From Apostichopus japonicus (taxonomy: Eukaryota > Echinodermata > Holothuroidea > Aspidochirotida > Stichopodidae): a DNA stretch of 64,000 bases. Position numbers and translations under genes: made by a program. Numbering within the stretch: the first letter of the stretch is position 1; every line of letters starts with the position of its first letter. The stretch covers positions 22,908,168 through 22,972,167 of the forward strand of contig NC_092569.1 in the NCBI RefSeq assembly GCF_037975245.1, given 5' to 3'. The notes beneath the pieces were generated by a model. The model did not search any database, was not told the DNA's origin, and worked only from the letters and a program-made list of their open reading frames with translations. Positions 36,723 to 47,871 of the stretch are shown piece after piece.

Positions 36723-38625
36723 CTTATGAGCATCGGTGGGTTTTTATACATATTATTATATTTTTTGTTACAATCTCACTCATGCAGTAAACTGTTGAAA
36801 TGATGTAATTCACTTTAAATGATCATAACCAGGAACTACCCATTTCATACGCAAATTGATAGACACCATAATATTTATTATGATTCGAAATACCTTGACT
36901 GCTTTAACGTTACACAATCATTTACAGGTAATGCCTTTAATTTTTCTTGCTGGTATGTACAAGCTGCTATATGATATACAACGTGGCTGGCAATCGTATG
37001 ATATCACGTGACTGAGCCACGTAGCACTGTCCCACGTGTTCGATATGATGACATCTTAAGGAAATACATCTTGAATGATGACGAATCTTGGGTGGACTCT
37101 TTACTGCAATGATACAAAGGCAATTTGTCAGACGTTATTATCTGTGCCAAGAAATCGGAGTCCATACTTCCTGTGTTCACTCATTTGCATACCCTTCACC
37201 ATATAACCTAGTATAGGTATATCACCTATGTTGTGATTACATGATTGTATTCAGGTTGTGGTGACAGAGGATGAGAGTTAAGTATAATATAAGCCAAATA
37301 AAAGAGATCACATTATATTTTACTGTTTCTGACAAAATGTTTGACACTGGGCTAAAATGTTTACTGGTAGTTAGAAACAACCAAATGGTTTTACTCGCAT
37401 ATGCCGTGAGTAACACTGAATGATATTGATGGGTGTATAGAACATGATGATTTAGTCAAAATTGTACAAACATATATCTTGATTATCTCTAATTGTAATA
37501 CAACAAGGAAGTTGGCGGTCTCAACGACATGTCGGAGTAGAGCCATCACATCATACTTATTATAATTGATAAGCGTTCATTCAAACACATTTATAGCATT
37601 ATTTAAGTTAATTTGCCAATTATAACTCATTGTCGGAATATTATTAAATTTCTCTCGTGTTCTTCATGATTTTGTCCCATTCCGTCTAGGTTTTTTTTTT
37701 TTTTTTTTTGTACAGAGTAGCCCATGAAAGTATTTACCATTATTGTTGCTGAAAAACTTCTGGATTAATATAAATAAATAAATACCATTCCAAAGACGTT
37801 TAGAAAATTTCTAACTGCTTATGTTTGTGTTATGTCGCACCCTCTAACACAACAAAGATCACTTTGAAGTACTGGTAGCAATTTGGTAATACAATATACG
37901 GCGTCACATACTGCTTGCAATTCCTGTAATCGGACATATCGATTTTCACCGAAAATAGGATAAACAAATAAATATTCATGGATATTTGTCAATTACCAAT
38001 CACATATATGTGAATAAAGATGTTTTGATTTCAAGTGTCATTTATGACACCTTTGTTTATATAATAAAATTGTACAGTGATGAGTGAGATTGGGATACAT
38101 TAGGAATATGGGATATTGGAAATGGTTCTGTTAAAGTTCTAAAACAAAACACAATTGGAAGAGCCCCCTCTGATCGATTCCTGAGGGTAAATGGATCGGG
38201 GAAGAACCTTCACATCATATACTCTATGAAATATTTTGTTGTGGAATTGATAAACGATTATCCAAAGACATTTTTCCACCTTTATTTTAGCAATATCCGT
38301 CATATATATTCAATCATTTTCAATCAATTAGTTAACATTGTCGGAATTTTGTATACGTTGTTATAAACTTCATCTCGTGCGATGATGCGTGAGGGATAAG
38401 AGGTATTGAAAATGGCTCTGGTAAAGTGCTAAAAATATTCCCATACAGGTTCATCAGCTCATTAATTGATATGGAAATACGACCGGTGTAAATGTGAATC
38501 TGTCAGAAAAATCCTCAACGTTTTTGAAGTATAATTAATATTAGAATATAATGAAACCGCTTTTCTAAGGACCGATTACTTTATGTATAACGACTTTTAA
38601 TAGTATTCAGTATATCGGTATTCAG
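36655..38625. other. Intergenic
   Basis: No gene recognised. It includes a poly-T run near 37691-37708 and the dispersed repeat shared with 19540-19935. Confidence 0.5.
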
Positions 38626-38757
38626 CATAGGCGTAGGAGGCTGGGGTTGCCGGCTGCTCCCCCCCCCGACCAAATGTTTTTTTGAAAATTCGGGCAATAT
38701 GCTGAGAGTTTTTTCGGGGCCCCCTCCCCCAAATCAATTTGGGCTCTTACGCCTATG
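38626..38757. mobile_element. hAT-type MITE, short form (copy 1)
   Basis: Ends CATAGGCGTAGGAG and CTCTTACGCCTATG are inverted. A perfect 8-bp target duplication GTATTCAG flanks it (38618-38625 and 38758-38765), as expected for hAT transposition. The 132-bp interior has one copy of the unit containing AATTCGGGCAATATGCTGAG that is amplified in the copy at 61970-63031. It sits inside a LINE remnant and so is younger than it. Confidence 0.9.
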
Positions 38758-38765
38758 GTATTCAG

Positions 38766-39430
38766 AAATGTGATAGGTCGGTTATTTTTAAGGCTTTTGG
38801 AATCCTTTCCGGCTTTTAAAATAAGATTAACAGTACCTGTTGACTGCTAATTCCACAAAGTTCCATTGAGGTAACTATGGTTAAAATCGTCTAATAAAGT
38901 TTGACCCATCACTGGCCAAAATTTCTTATAAAAGTTAACCTACAGACCATCAGAGCCTGGGGCTTTGTCATTTACCAACGAGAAAAGATATTGTTTACAT
39001 TCATTTAGGGAAAGAGCATCTCCACATAATTCAGAATATTTCTACACTAAGAGATTTGTTTGGAAGATTTCCGAGGAAGCTCTTGCCAAGCTAGTGCTCG
39101 CACTTTTATAAAGAGGGGAATAAAACATTTTCATTTATTTCAATATCTCGTGTTTTTCAGTCAAAAAACTAGCCGTTTTTCTTCTGAAATTTCCGAATTA
39201 AACAATAAGTTTTGAGCCCAAAAAATACTTGGTATTTTTGTCCCCCTTCTGAACCCATCTAGCCCTAGATCTAACGATTGTGACTTATAGCTTCTAATTA
39301 TAAAATCCTAGAAGCTCTTGAATTAGAAACTCAAGTTGTGGGCGAATAAAAGCGGTGTCGGAAATATACAGCTGCTGTTCTTTAAAAGAAATCTTTGAAA
39401 GTAGCTCACCTTTCTTCTGACTGCGCATTT
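38766..39430 (-). pseudogene. LINE (L1-like) ORF2 remnant
   Basis: Minus-strand reading gives, in order, SRARWVQKGDKNTKYFL (about 39220-39280), then after decay LCGDALSLNECKQYLFSLV, NDKAPGSDGL, VNFYKKFWPVMG, NGTLWN, LILKAGKDSKSLKNNRPITF near 38770. This is the segment between the endonuclease and the RT palm of L1/Tx1-type elements. Stops and frame changes show that it is dead. The hAT MITE cuts it at the 3' side. Confidence 0.8.
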
Positions 39431-41020
39431 TGACCTTGGTTTTAGCGAAAACCGTACTATTTCTTTTAATACACTATTTTAAAGTACTCCCATCGTTAAG
39501 ATGGGTTCGGAAATGCAATGTTGGACAAGTTTTCACTAATAAGGTCACAAATGAGGATAACAAAATTATGATCATTTTGAAGATCATAATTGAATTTCCA
39601 GTAGCCGTGGCCTCTGTTTTCAGAATAAATAGTTAGACTTGGATTAACCGTAGAATCGTCGGACTGGATACCGGGAGATAAGGTAATGCCTTGTTTACAA
39701 TACTAGAGGTTCCTTAAAAGAAGAAAGAAATCTAACCTACAATGAAATGCCAGGAGTTACGTTAGAACTCCATGTAAACTTTGCACAACGGATTTCAACG
39801 GATGAGATGAAGATACCCATCAATGCAATACATTCATAACGTGCCTTACCGTTATTATTTTGCTGACCACTGATTTTGTCTAGTTGGAAATTGAATTAGA
39901 ATTTCCCCCAAAAAAATAATGGAATCGCAGTAAAAAGAATTTGCTGTGTTGGTGATCTCTGTAAAGAACTATTGGGTGTCGATGCATGAGGCATATATAG
40001 CAATTAAAGTAAGAACAATGTTGTGAATCACGATATCAATAATAATGTATCTACCGCACTTATGGATGTCTTTCTTGATAACAGTAAAATCTAAGTTCGG
40101 TTTGAATAAAAAAAAACAACCTCCACCCGACTACAAGAAAACCTTTGTTATAATCTTAATACGCTTTGAGCCTTTGTTTAGTTTACTGTTTCCTTACAGT
40201 TGTCATTTTGTAATGTTTTTGTTTTATGTTCTCAATATTCTGAAGGGGGGACATGGCGAGAAAATTTCCCATATTTGCTACATTTTAACAAAGCGCATCA
40301 TCAACAAAACTGTGCTTATCATGAGTCTGGACCGACAAAGGTTGGCGGGGATGTTCTAGTGTTTATCGCACTTGAGTAGGAATTTGTTGAACGGTCGTTA
40401 ATGTATTTCTGAAAAGCAGATGGCAAGTTCAACGAATGCTACATTATATTCATACGTGTTCGATAGAGTTAGTGAGAAAGAGGCCAATACAGATTAATGA
40501 CAACGTTAGTGACTCTGGTGGAGTAGTTAGTTTTGTCAAATAATGTCGCCCAGAACGTTGGTTGTATATGATCGTGTGATTGTAAACGCTTCTTTAGCAT
40601 ATGAAAAGCTAATGCATGACCTTATTATTTCACTGTTAGGTGGTTTCGGTAGGTTGTTTTCTTTCTGAATATAACAGAACGTTTTAATCTGGTGTAAAGA
40701 CAGTAAAACCGATTCTTCAGACATAATAATTCAACAAAACAGAACACATCTAAATGTATAAGACGTTCCAAGGCGATGTCATAAAATTGCAATATATGAA
40801 AACAATATTACAAGTCAACATACTGATGCCAAGCTTAAATTTATTTTATTTTGCGTCATTGTACATTATTCTCAGTGATTTAAGATAATATTTAAATAAA
40901 AACATTTTGAATAAATGCATTAATCGAAAAAGTGACAAAGTATGAGAGTATCAGACGGCATCGAGCTCCATGCAGTGCTAACTATTCCCCTGGTAAGTTG
41001 ATGCACCGTCAATTATATTT
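39431..41020. other. Intergenic, 3' flank of gene D
   Basis: No gene recognised. From about 40340 the sequence is collinear with 23190-24100 beyond gene C, marking the duplicated 3' flank. Confidence 0.55.
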
Positions 41021-41500
41021 TTCCCCATAACATATTATAACATTGGAAGTCTACAGATGATCACCTTTGCATAGACCTGTCTCATGTTAAGGATAATGTA
41101 CATGATATGTAATGACTATACAAGGCTGTTCGACTAATTGCTGTCTTTTTTTTTCACTTTGGTTTTCTTATTCTATTAATCTTCGACAAAACGTTATTTA
41201 ACATATGTTGTAATTTTTTCGATCCGTGTTACCTTAAATATTTCTAATATACTACATTGATATTTTCCCCAATAACATAATATAACATTGGAAGTCTACA
41301 GATGCTCCCCTTTGCATAGACCTGTCACATGTTAAGGATAATGTACATGATATGTAATGACTATACAAGACTGTTTGACTTATTGCTGTCTTTTTTTTTC
41401 ACTTTGGTTTTCTAATTCTATTAATCTTCGACGAAACGTTATTTAACATATGTTGTAATTTTTCCGATCCGTGTTACCTTAAATATTTCTGATATACTAC
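41021..41500. repeat. Tandem duplication, about 240-bp unit, x2
   Basis: Two adjacent direct copies (about 41021-41261 and 41262-41500) share ACATTGGAAGTCTACAGATG, AAGGATAATGTACATGATAT and CGATCCGTGTTACCTTAAAT with few differences. It ends within 10 bp of the gene D stop codon, so it lies in the presumed 3' UTR. Confidence 0.88.
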
Positions 41501-41505
41501 TTTCA

Positions 41506-41999
41506 TCATTGACTTGGCTGTATTTTCATTGTTGTTGTTTTTATACCGCAGTCGGACCCGTGAAGATTCTTCCAGAAGATACCGCGGTTATCGCTGAACG
41601 AGTAGTCACCGTTGAGATTGGAGTTGCCGCATGAATAGAAGGTTGTTTCATAGATCGGGTTTATGTTTGCACAACATCTTTTTTTGTAGTTATTATATGT
41701 GTAACAAAAATAATAACCACAGCCATCACAATCATAACATTTGAAATGTGGATGACTAGAAGGACAATAATGAGAACTGCCACAGTCATTATGACATTTA
41801 CAACCAGAGTACTTGTATCGACTTGTAGCTTCGCGTTTGCTGAATGTGTAGCTGTGGTTGGAAGAGCCCGTACTACTATCATCTGGATACCACCAGCCAC
41901 CTCGGTGTTTTTCTGCGCAGTCGAAGGTACTCGATCCATCATTATCTTCAGTGTGTGTACTCAATCGATGCCCTGAATTTGCCCCCATAGCATTGTTAC
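41506..41999 (-). CDS. Gene D last exon, FReD C-terminal part with Cys/Tyr-rich insertion
   Basis: Open from acceptor to TGA (41508-41506). The 85-residue segment between WWY and CGNSNLNG contains 10 Cys, including HNDCGSSHYCPSSHPHFKC, CDGCGYYFCYTYNNY and RCCAN. Its ends (PDDSSTGS and NPIYETTFYS) match gene C; the centre does not, and the microsatellite is no longer pure. Confidence 0.85.
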
Positions 42000-43079
42000 C
42001 TGGAAAATAACAAATAATTAGGGAATGCATTCTATTGTTATTTTGTTCCAATTATGACCGTTCGTCTATGAACTTTAGTTAATAACACCGTTAATTACAT
42101 CAATAGTATAATTCATACCATTATTTCAACTATTGCAACGAATATTTTATAATAAAGCAATTTTGAAGGTTCGTGAGAGATGAGTAGAAATGTAAACATC
42201 TAACGATTTGAAGTACACATTTTCTGCTTATTGAAAAGTAAAGTTTTAACTTTGCAGCATAGTAGGTTTGCATATAAGAGGAAAAGTTGTTTAGTGTTTG
42301 ATTTTTTTATCTTTGTAATCATCGACTCCAGTGAAACGTCCTATATTTCATCTGACGTTTTTACTTTTATTTAAGACCGATGAAATACTGATTAACTTTT
42401 ATCTGATGATACAGCGATAAAGACGATACAGATGATACAGCTCATAACGATATGATCCAAGTCAGGTACTGCTCTTTGGGAAGGTAAAACATGCAATTTT
42501 TTGTGGACTGATCACTCAACAAAATGTCGCACTGTTTGATAATTTTTTTGGTTTTTATTGTAGTATTATTGGCTTTTAAATAAATTCCATGAAGTAATAT
42601 TGAATTGTCAACTGAATCTTAATTTTCTTCTCGTTCGGAAACGATAACGCATATTTACTGAAATTCAATGATATAACTCTTTAATAATATATTTCAATAA
42701 CAAAGTAAACTGTTGCATCGCTTCCATTCTAGTTGTTACTCTTTATCGTGTCTACTACATGAGTGAAAATGCGAGAAAGTAAATGGAAAAATATATTGAA
42801 TATCATTGATATGGTATATCACGATGTAACAATATATAAATATACATACACATACTAAAGTCGAAAGCAATTGTACAATAAGCAATTGGTACGATACTCT
42901 AAGCACGATGTCTAGTATATAGGTCTACATTAGTCTCTGCACTAGATTAACAACATGACCTGAGTATATGTACGAGTAAAAATCCTACAGTGTGATAACG
43001 ACTACAGGTAGTTATGTTAGGATCAGATTACGCAATAACTACAAGTCTGCGTATGATTGACAGTTATCACAATACATAC

Positions 43080-43341
43080 CAGCATTTCCATTGTAGCCAC
43101 CCAATGACAGTCGGTATTTGTCTCTCTCATTACTGATTCTAAAAGATCCATAACGGCTGTGGTATGTCGATCCTTCCTTGTTTGTCTTTTCTACTAGAAG
43201 TTGGTATGACTTTTGGTTTGTCAATTTGTATATTTTATCGTTGCCAATCCAGTGGTCTCCTGTTAGAATTCCAAAACCGTTCTTGTACTCATTCCACTTT
43301 CGATAAAAGTTGACGGAGCTACTTGTACGTCGTTGCAAAAT
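43080..43341 (-). CDS. Gene D exon, second FReD middle part
   Basis: A 262-nt exon (phase 0 in, 1 out), ILQRRTSSSVNFYRKWNEY, GFGILTGDHWIGNDKIYKL, SYQLLVEKT, RYGSFRISNERDKYRLSLGG. Open and well conserved with gene C. Confidence 0.85.
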
Positions 43342-43591
43342 CTATAAAGAGAATATACGAGTGTATCAAAAGCATGTGTAATGTATAAATTGTCTCATTG
43401 TGCTAAAATAATTTTCAGAAAGTAACTGGTGTAGTTCAATAATAGGATTGAGTTAAACTGATAAGAGGATGAATCAATTTAATCTAGTGCCTGGATTATT
43501 TTATTTAAATATTAGTAAGGGAAGCCCTGTCATATGAAAAATAACAATTTTAATATGATAAAGCTTTTGTTTGTCAATAGCCTAAACTTAC

Positions 43592-43874
43592 TGTCCATCT
43601 CCCATTAGACAAACCCAGAGCTTCGAGCGGGATAAATGGTATAATTTCCGTTATTTCTTCTATCTGCTGCGTAAAGATCAGAACAATCTCTCGGTCTACT
43701 ACGGGTACATGTAACACCATTGCCTTCAAACCATTCGTTACAGTAACATCGATGAACATTATTTCGCTTCTCGCAGGTTGCGTCTGCACTACAACTGTAC
43801 TTCTCACTTGTAAGTACGTTACTGTTGCAAGTTATCCGTAAGGAATAGTCAGAATTAAGGTATGTTTCACTCTC
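43592..43874 (-). pseudogene. Gene D EGF/FReD exon with 17-nt deletion
   Basis: Begins ESETYLNSDY and keeps CSADATC and CYCNEWFEGNGVTC and DCSDLYAADRRNNGNYTIYP. After SSGF the 17 nt that in gene C encode EVYCE and part of the next codon are missing, giving FV then TAA. The exon is 283 nt against 300 in gene C. Acceptor and donor are intact. Confidence 0.85.
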
Positions 43875-44321
43875 CTGGTAAGATAAATGTAAAACGACAT
43901 ATTCCAATGAAGTAAACGGAATTGTTATATGACACATTTGTAACGCATTTGATGCTTCACTGAATTGCTACTACTACACGTTAATGAGGGTTTCATCATC
44001 TTGCCTTGTATTTATACTAGTTTTCAAACTATAATTATTGTGTGCAAGAATATGTAAAACCGAAACGGAAATGAAAATAAATAATCATGCAAATTTATTA
44101 TAAATCAAGAAAACATAAAGTTAATCAATTTGAATCAAATGGCAATTAGTAACGTTCAAGTGGTATGTCTTATGAATCTCAGACATCAAAATTACCAAAT
44201 AGATGTAAGAGCCACATTTACAAAACAATCTTTACAAAGGAAGCATTTAGCCTAACTTAAAATGTTCATAAACAGTAACTGTTTGACGCTTATAAGGCTC
44301 ATGTGTTTATGGAGGACGTGG

Positions 44322-44338
44322 GGGGGGGGGGGGGGGGT
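44322..44338. repeat. Poly-G run
   Basis: About 17 consecutive G. Confidence 0.9.
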
Positions 44339-44569
44339 GAATAACAACAGACTCTGAAGTAGTCGACTTCAAAGACCCATGTGATACCCCTCCATCATTG
44401 TATTTTGGCTCTTATGCCTCGGAGGATGATGAAAAGTCATGAAGTAAACAGGAACTGTTTTTCCAGAATCTTTGCTGCTTATAAGTCTAGCCTTATATGA
44501 TGTGTAACGCAAAGAATAGTTCCTATACCAGGGACGACAGTTTATCTGTTAGGTAAAGTCAGGTCTGTT

Positions 44570-44923
44570 CAAGAGCGTAGGAACCGGGGGGCTGGGGGCG
44601 CCATCCCCCCAGTGAAAATTATGGATGGGCGGAAGTATCATTCCGCCCCCCCCGCTTCGCAAGTCAGAAAACCCCTTTTTCATTTCCAAATGAGAAAAAA
44701 AAATCTCATTTGGAGCACCAAATTGCATCTAAGGCCAGGTGAAAATGCAAAATTATTTACAAAATGGAGTCGGTGTCGTAGTGTGCTACATTGCAACAAA
44801 TTGCATCTGAGGCCACCTGGAAATGCCAAAAAATTCCAAGGGGTAATCCCTCCCCTTAGACCCCTCCGCCAGGCCGGCCATCAGTCTCAGCCCCCAACTC
44901 AAAAGTACCTTCCTACGCCACTG
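44570..44923. mobile_element. hAT-type MITE (copy 2), 354 bp
   Basis: Left end CAAGAGCGTAGGAACC and right end reverse complement CAGTGGCGTAGGAAGG. Perfect 8-bp target duplication GGTCTGTT at 44562-44569 and 44924-44931. The interior differs from copies 1 and 3 and has its own short direct repeat (AAATTGCATCT..GGCCA at about 44720 and 44800). The 136-codon frame across it is not treated as a gene. Confidence 0.88.
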
Positions 44924-45099
44924 GGTCTGTTCGCAATTTGTTGCAGAGTTGGAGACCGCTTGGATGAACTCTATGGAGTGGAACGTACGGTTAAGAATTG
45001 TAATGGTTTTGTCAAAGCCTAGGCAAAGCTATATTGAGTTGGACTGATCGAATAACACGAAATGTTTGATATGAATACTTCAACTATATTTCTCTTCAT

Positions 45100-45425
45100 T
45101 TGGTAAGCCCCTAAAAAATTGTCTCCGGTGTCCCGACAACACCCTCCCCCCCCGAAAAAAAACCCTGCTTGGCCGGACTTTTCATTTTCCTACTGCTAAT
45201 AAAATTTAAAAATCGCGAAATTTGTCATTATTTTGGGCGCTTAACTGGCAGCGCTGGCTTATATTCCCACAGTCCAGTTGGGCTGGAAGTATAGCATATA
45301 TAGTTCACCTTTGCTCTTATAAGAATATTAAGGGTATGACCCTGGGCTCGTTGAAGGGAACTCTCATGTAGGGGGTCTGGAGGTCCGGACCCAGAAGAAG
45401 AAAAGATAAATGTGACGTTATGCAT
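45100..45425. other. Repeat-like GC-richer sequence
   Basis: Contains poly-C/poly-A runs and GGGGGTCTGGAGGTCCGGACCC, a style seen in mobile-element remnants. No ends or coding sequence could be defined. Confidence 0.35.
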
Positions 45426-47758
45426 TTATAAAGTAGATACTTGTAGGCAGTAAATTAGGTCTAAGGAGACTGTGACTGTGTGATCATATATAACTACCAT
45501 ACGTCAAAGCAGGGACTTGCTACAGGCACCTTCGTCAAAGTTACTATCACGAATCCCTTGGAGAGGGAATAGACTACACATGATCAGGTTAAAGGTGGGT
45601 GAACCATCTGTACTGTAAAATGTTTACTGGTGATCACATGATCTTAACCAATTAGCTTACAGGTATATGTAGCAGCGTGTGCACAGGACTTCAAATGTTC
45701 AATCCGGAGGGAGAGGGTAAGGGGAGGGGAGGGGGTTCTAAAATTCTTCCGACTGATTTAGGTAGGGGGCATAAAAAAGGGAACAGTGCTGCACTTGGTT
45801 CTAGCCGAAAGGTATCATAACCTCCAAAACCTGAGACCAACTCCATTATGAAGGGAACACTTCTTTTTCGTGTTTATTCAAGGGCATATTAACCAAAGCG
45901 AAAGCTAGTTTGAGATGAAAGTCTTCTTTGAACGTCTACGTCACAATGGTATTATAAAATATTAACTGGGGAGATGAATAAACGGCTCTGCTGACCTGAA
46001 AATGAGACAAATTGACTGTACACAATATGTTTGTAACAACTGTAATAGGATCGAATCGACAAATATATTTGAATATTCATATTATCGTAATGTTCAATTT
46101 AACGTCATTGAAGGAGATATTATCAAGATCAGCGTAAGAAGTGGAAAGATCAAAAAATTACATAAGCACAACGAGTCGTGTACACGGGCAAACGTGAGTT
46201 TACATTTTAGAAATTATATCATTGTTTTGCATCTATATCCCCTTTACTAAACACATTTATTGAAAGCGGAGTTATTGGTCACACCTCTCTTTAGATAGGT
46301 CCCAACAAACGGACTTCGGCCCACCTTTCGGGCCCGCCAACCCTCCTTAAATTTCAGTTCGTAACAAAGGTTACAGTCCGTATGGTGTCATATAAACACA
46401 GGCGGCCTTAATTAAAGTTATATTCTCTTATTTTTGAAATTGGGAGGGGTTGTCTTTACCCCCTGGTCTTTAAACAATTATTGAATTATCTCGTTCCAAT
46501 ATTATTTAAACATGTTAACTTCAAAAATTATAGATTATATAAATAACTAAATCCATATCTCGATAAGCATGTTCAATATACCATACCAATCAATATCATC
46601 GAGGAGGGGTGGTGGGGGGATGGATAGAGGGGAAGTCCGGTGGACGACGGCTCAGTCCACATGAGAAATGATCTGTCGTTGGCTGGAATGTTGGACAATT
46701 GCTGGTTTTAAAATATGTAGATTTTCGTGTTTGGTCGCCTACTGGTGATCATGTTATCCAAAACGGTGTACCGACTATAACTATCAATCAGCTATCTAAA
46801 CCGTTGCGATTTTTGCTTGTTATTGAACAATAACGAAAATGAATATAAAATCAACACAAACATTTGCTTTTTAGGGAGTGTGTCAGTTTAACAAAAGGAC
46901 TAATAAACTATTGGTGGCGATATATGGTTTTCTTCTTTTAAAGTTTAGAGACATCTATTTCGCAAGGAACAGATATATTTTGATAAGTTCTTTGCATATT
47001 TCCAAATAGTGTTTTGTTTATAATCTTCTTACGGTGGCCCAGAAGAGACAACCGAGTTGTACTGTTTACCGCTTAAATTTGACGAATATTGTCAAATTAA
47101 CGAGTTGGTGATTTGCATGTTTATTTGTTTACATTTACAAAAAAAATGATATTTGTCGAGTTTACACGTTACGATAACATAACATCTTAAAGAAAATTGT
47201 CAATTCGTAAATTTTCGAGATTTGACGTTAGATTTAAATACGTCAATAAACAAGCTAATTGATGACTCGTCAAGTTACAGTTAATATGACATCTTGACAT
47301 TACATATCAAATTGTCCTCATTTGTCCTCTCAGAACCACCGTACTTTTCAGAATCACTTGAAGGCCTTCGTGTGGAAAAAAATAGAAAGCGGTGGCAATG
47401 ACATTTATGTATTGATTTACCTCTATTGTGTTTGAGTGTAGCTTTAAACAGTTGAAGGTCAAATTTATAGAAAACTATACTATTAAATTAAAGCTCTAAA
47501 TTAATTTCTAGTAAAAGAAGGCAACTCAGTGTGTGTAAATGATCGCCACAAACTGTCGTAAATATTCCATACTGATAAAAAATAAAACATTACTCAAAAT
47601 TGGTTATTGACTTTTTTTGGAGATTGTTATGTCAACGGATTTTATTTTCACTGATACTCTCGTCGGTGATAGATAACAAACTTAATAAAAACAGAAAAAG
47701 TATGGCTATTCCATGTGAATGATTATTTTGGACTGATGAAACAGGAATACAATTTAAG

Positions 47759-47871
<113 letters not shown>

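Noticed and set aside
41022-41500. Possible CRISPR-like or satellite array
   Set aside because: Only two long copies, no spacer structure; a simple tandem duplication in a eukaryotic genome.
44612-45022. 136-codon frame
   Set aside because: It runs across the hAT MITE and out of it; low-complexity and repeat-derived.
46002-46250. 82-codon frame with several Cys
   Set aside because: No recognisable domain, no splice context on this strand, lies within the gene D interval.
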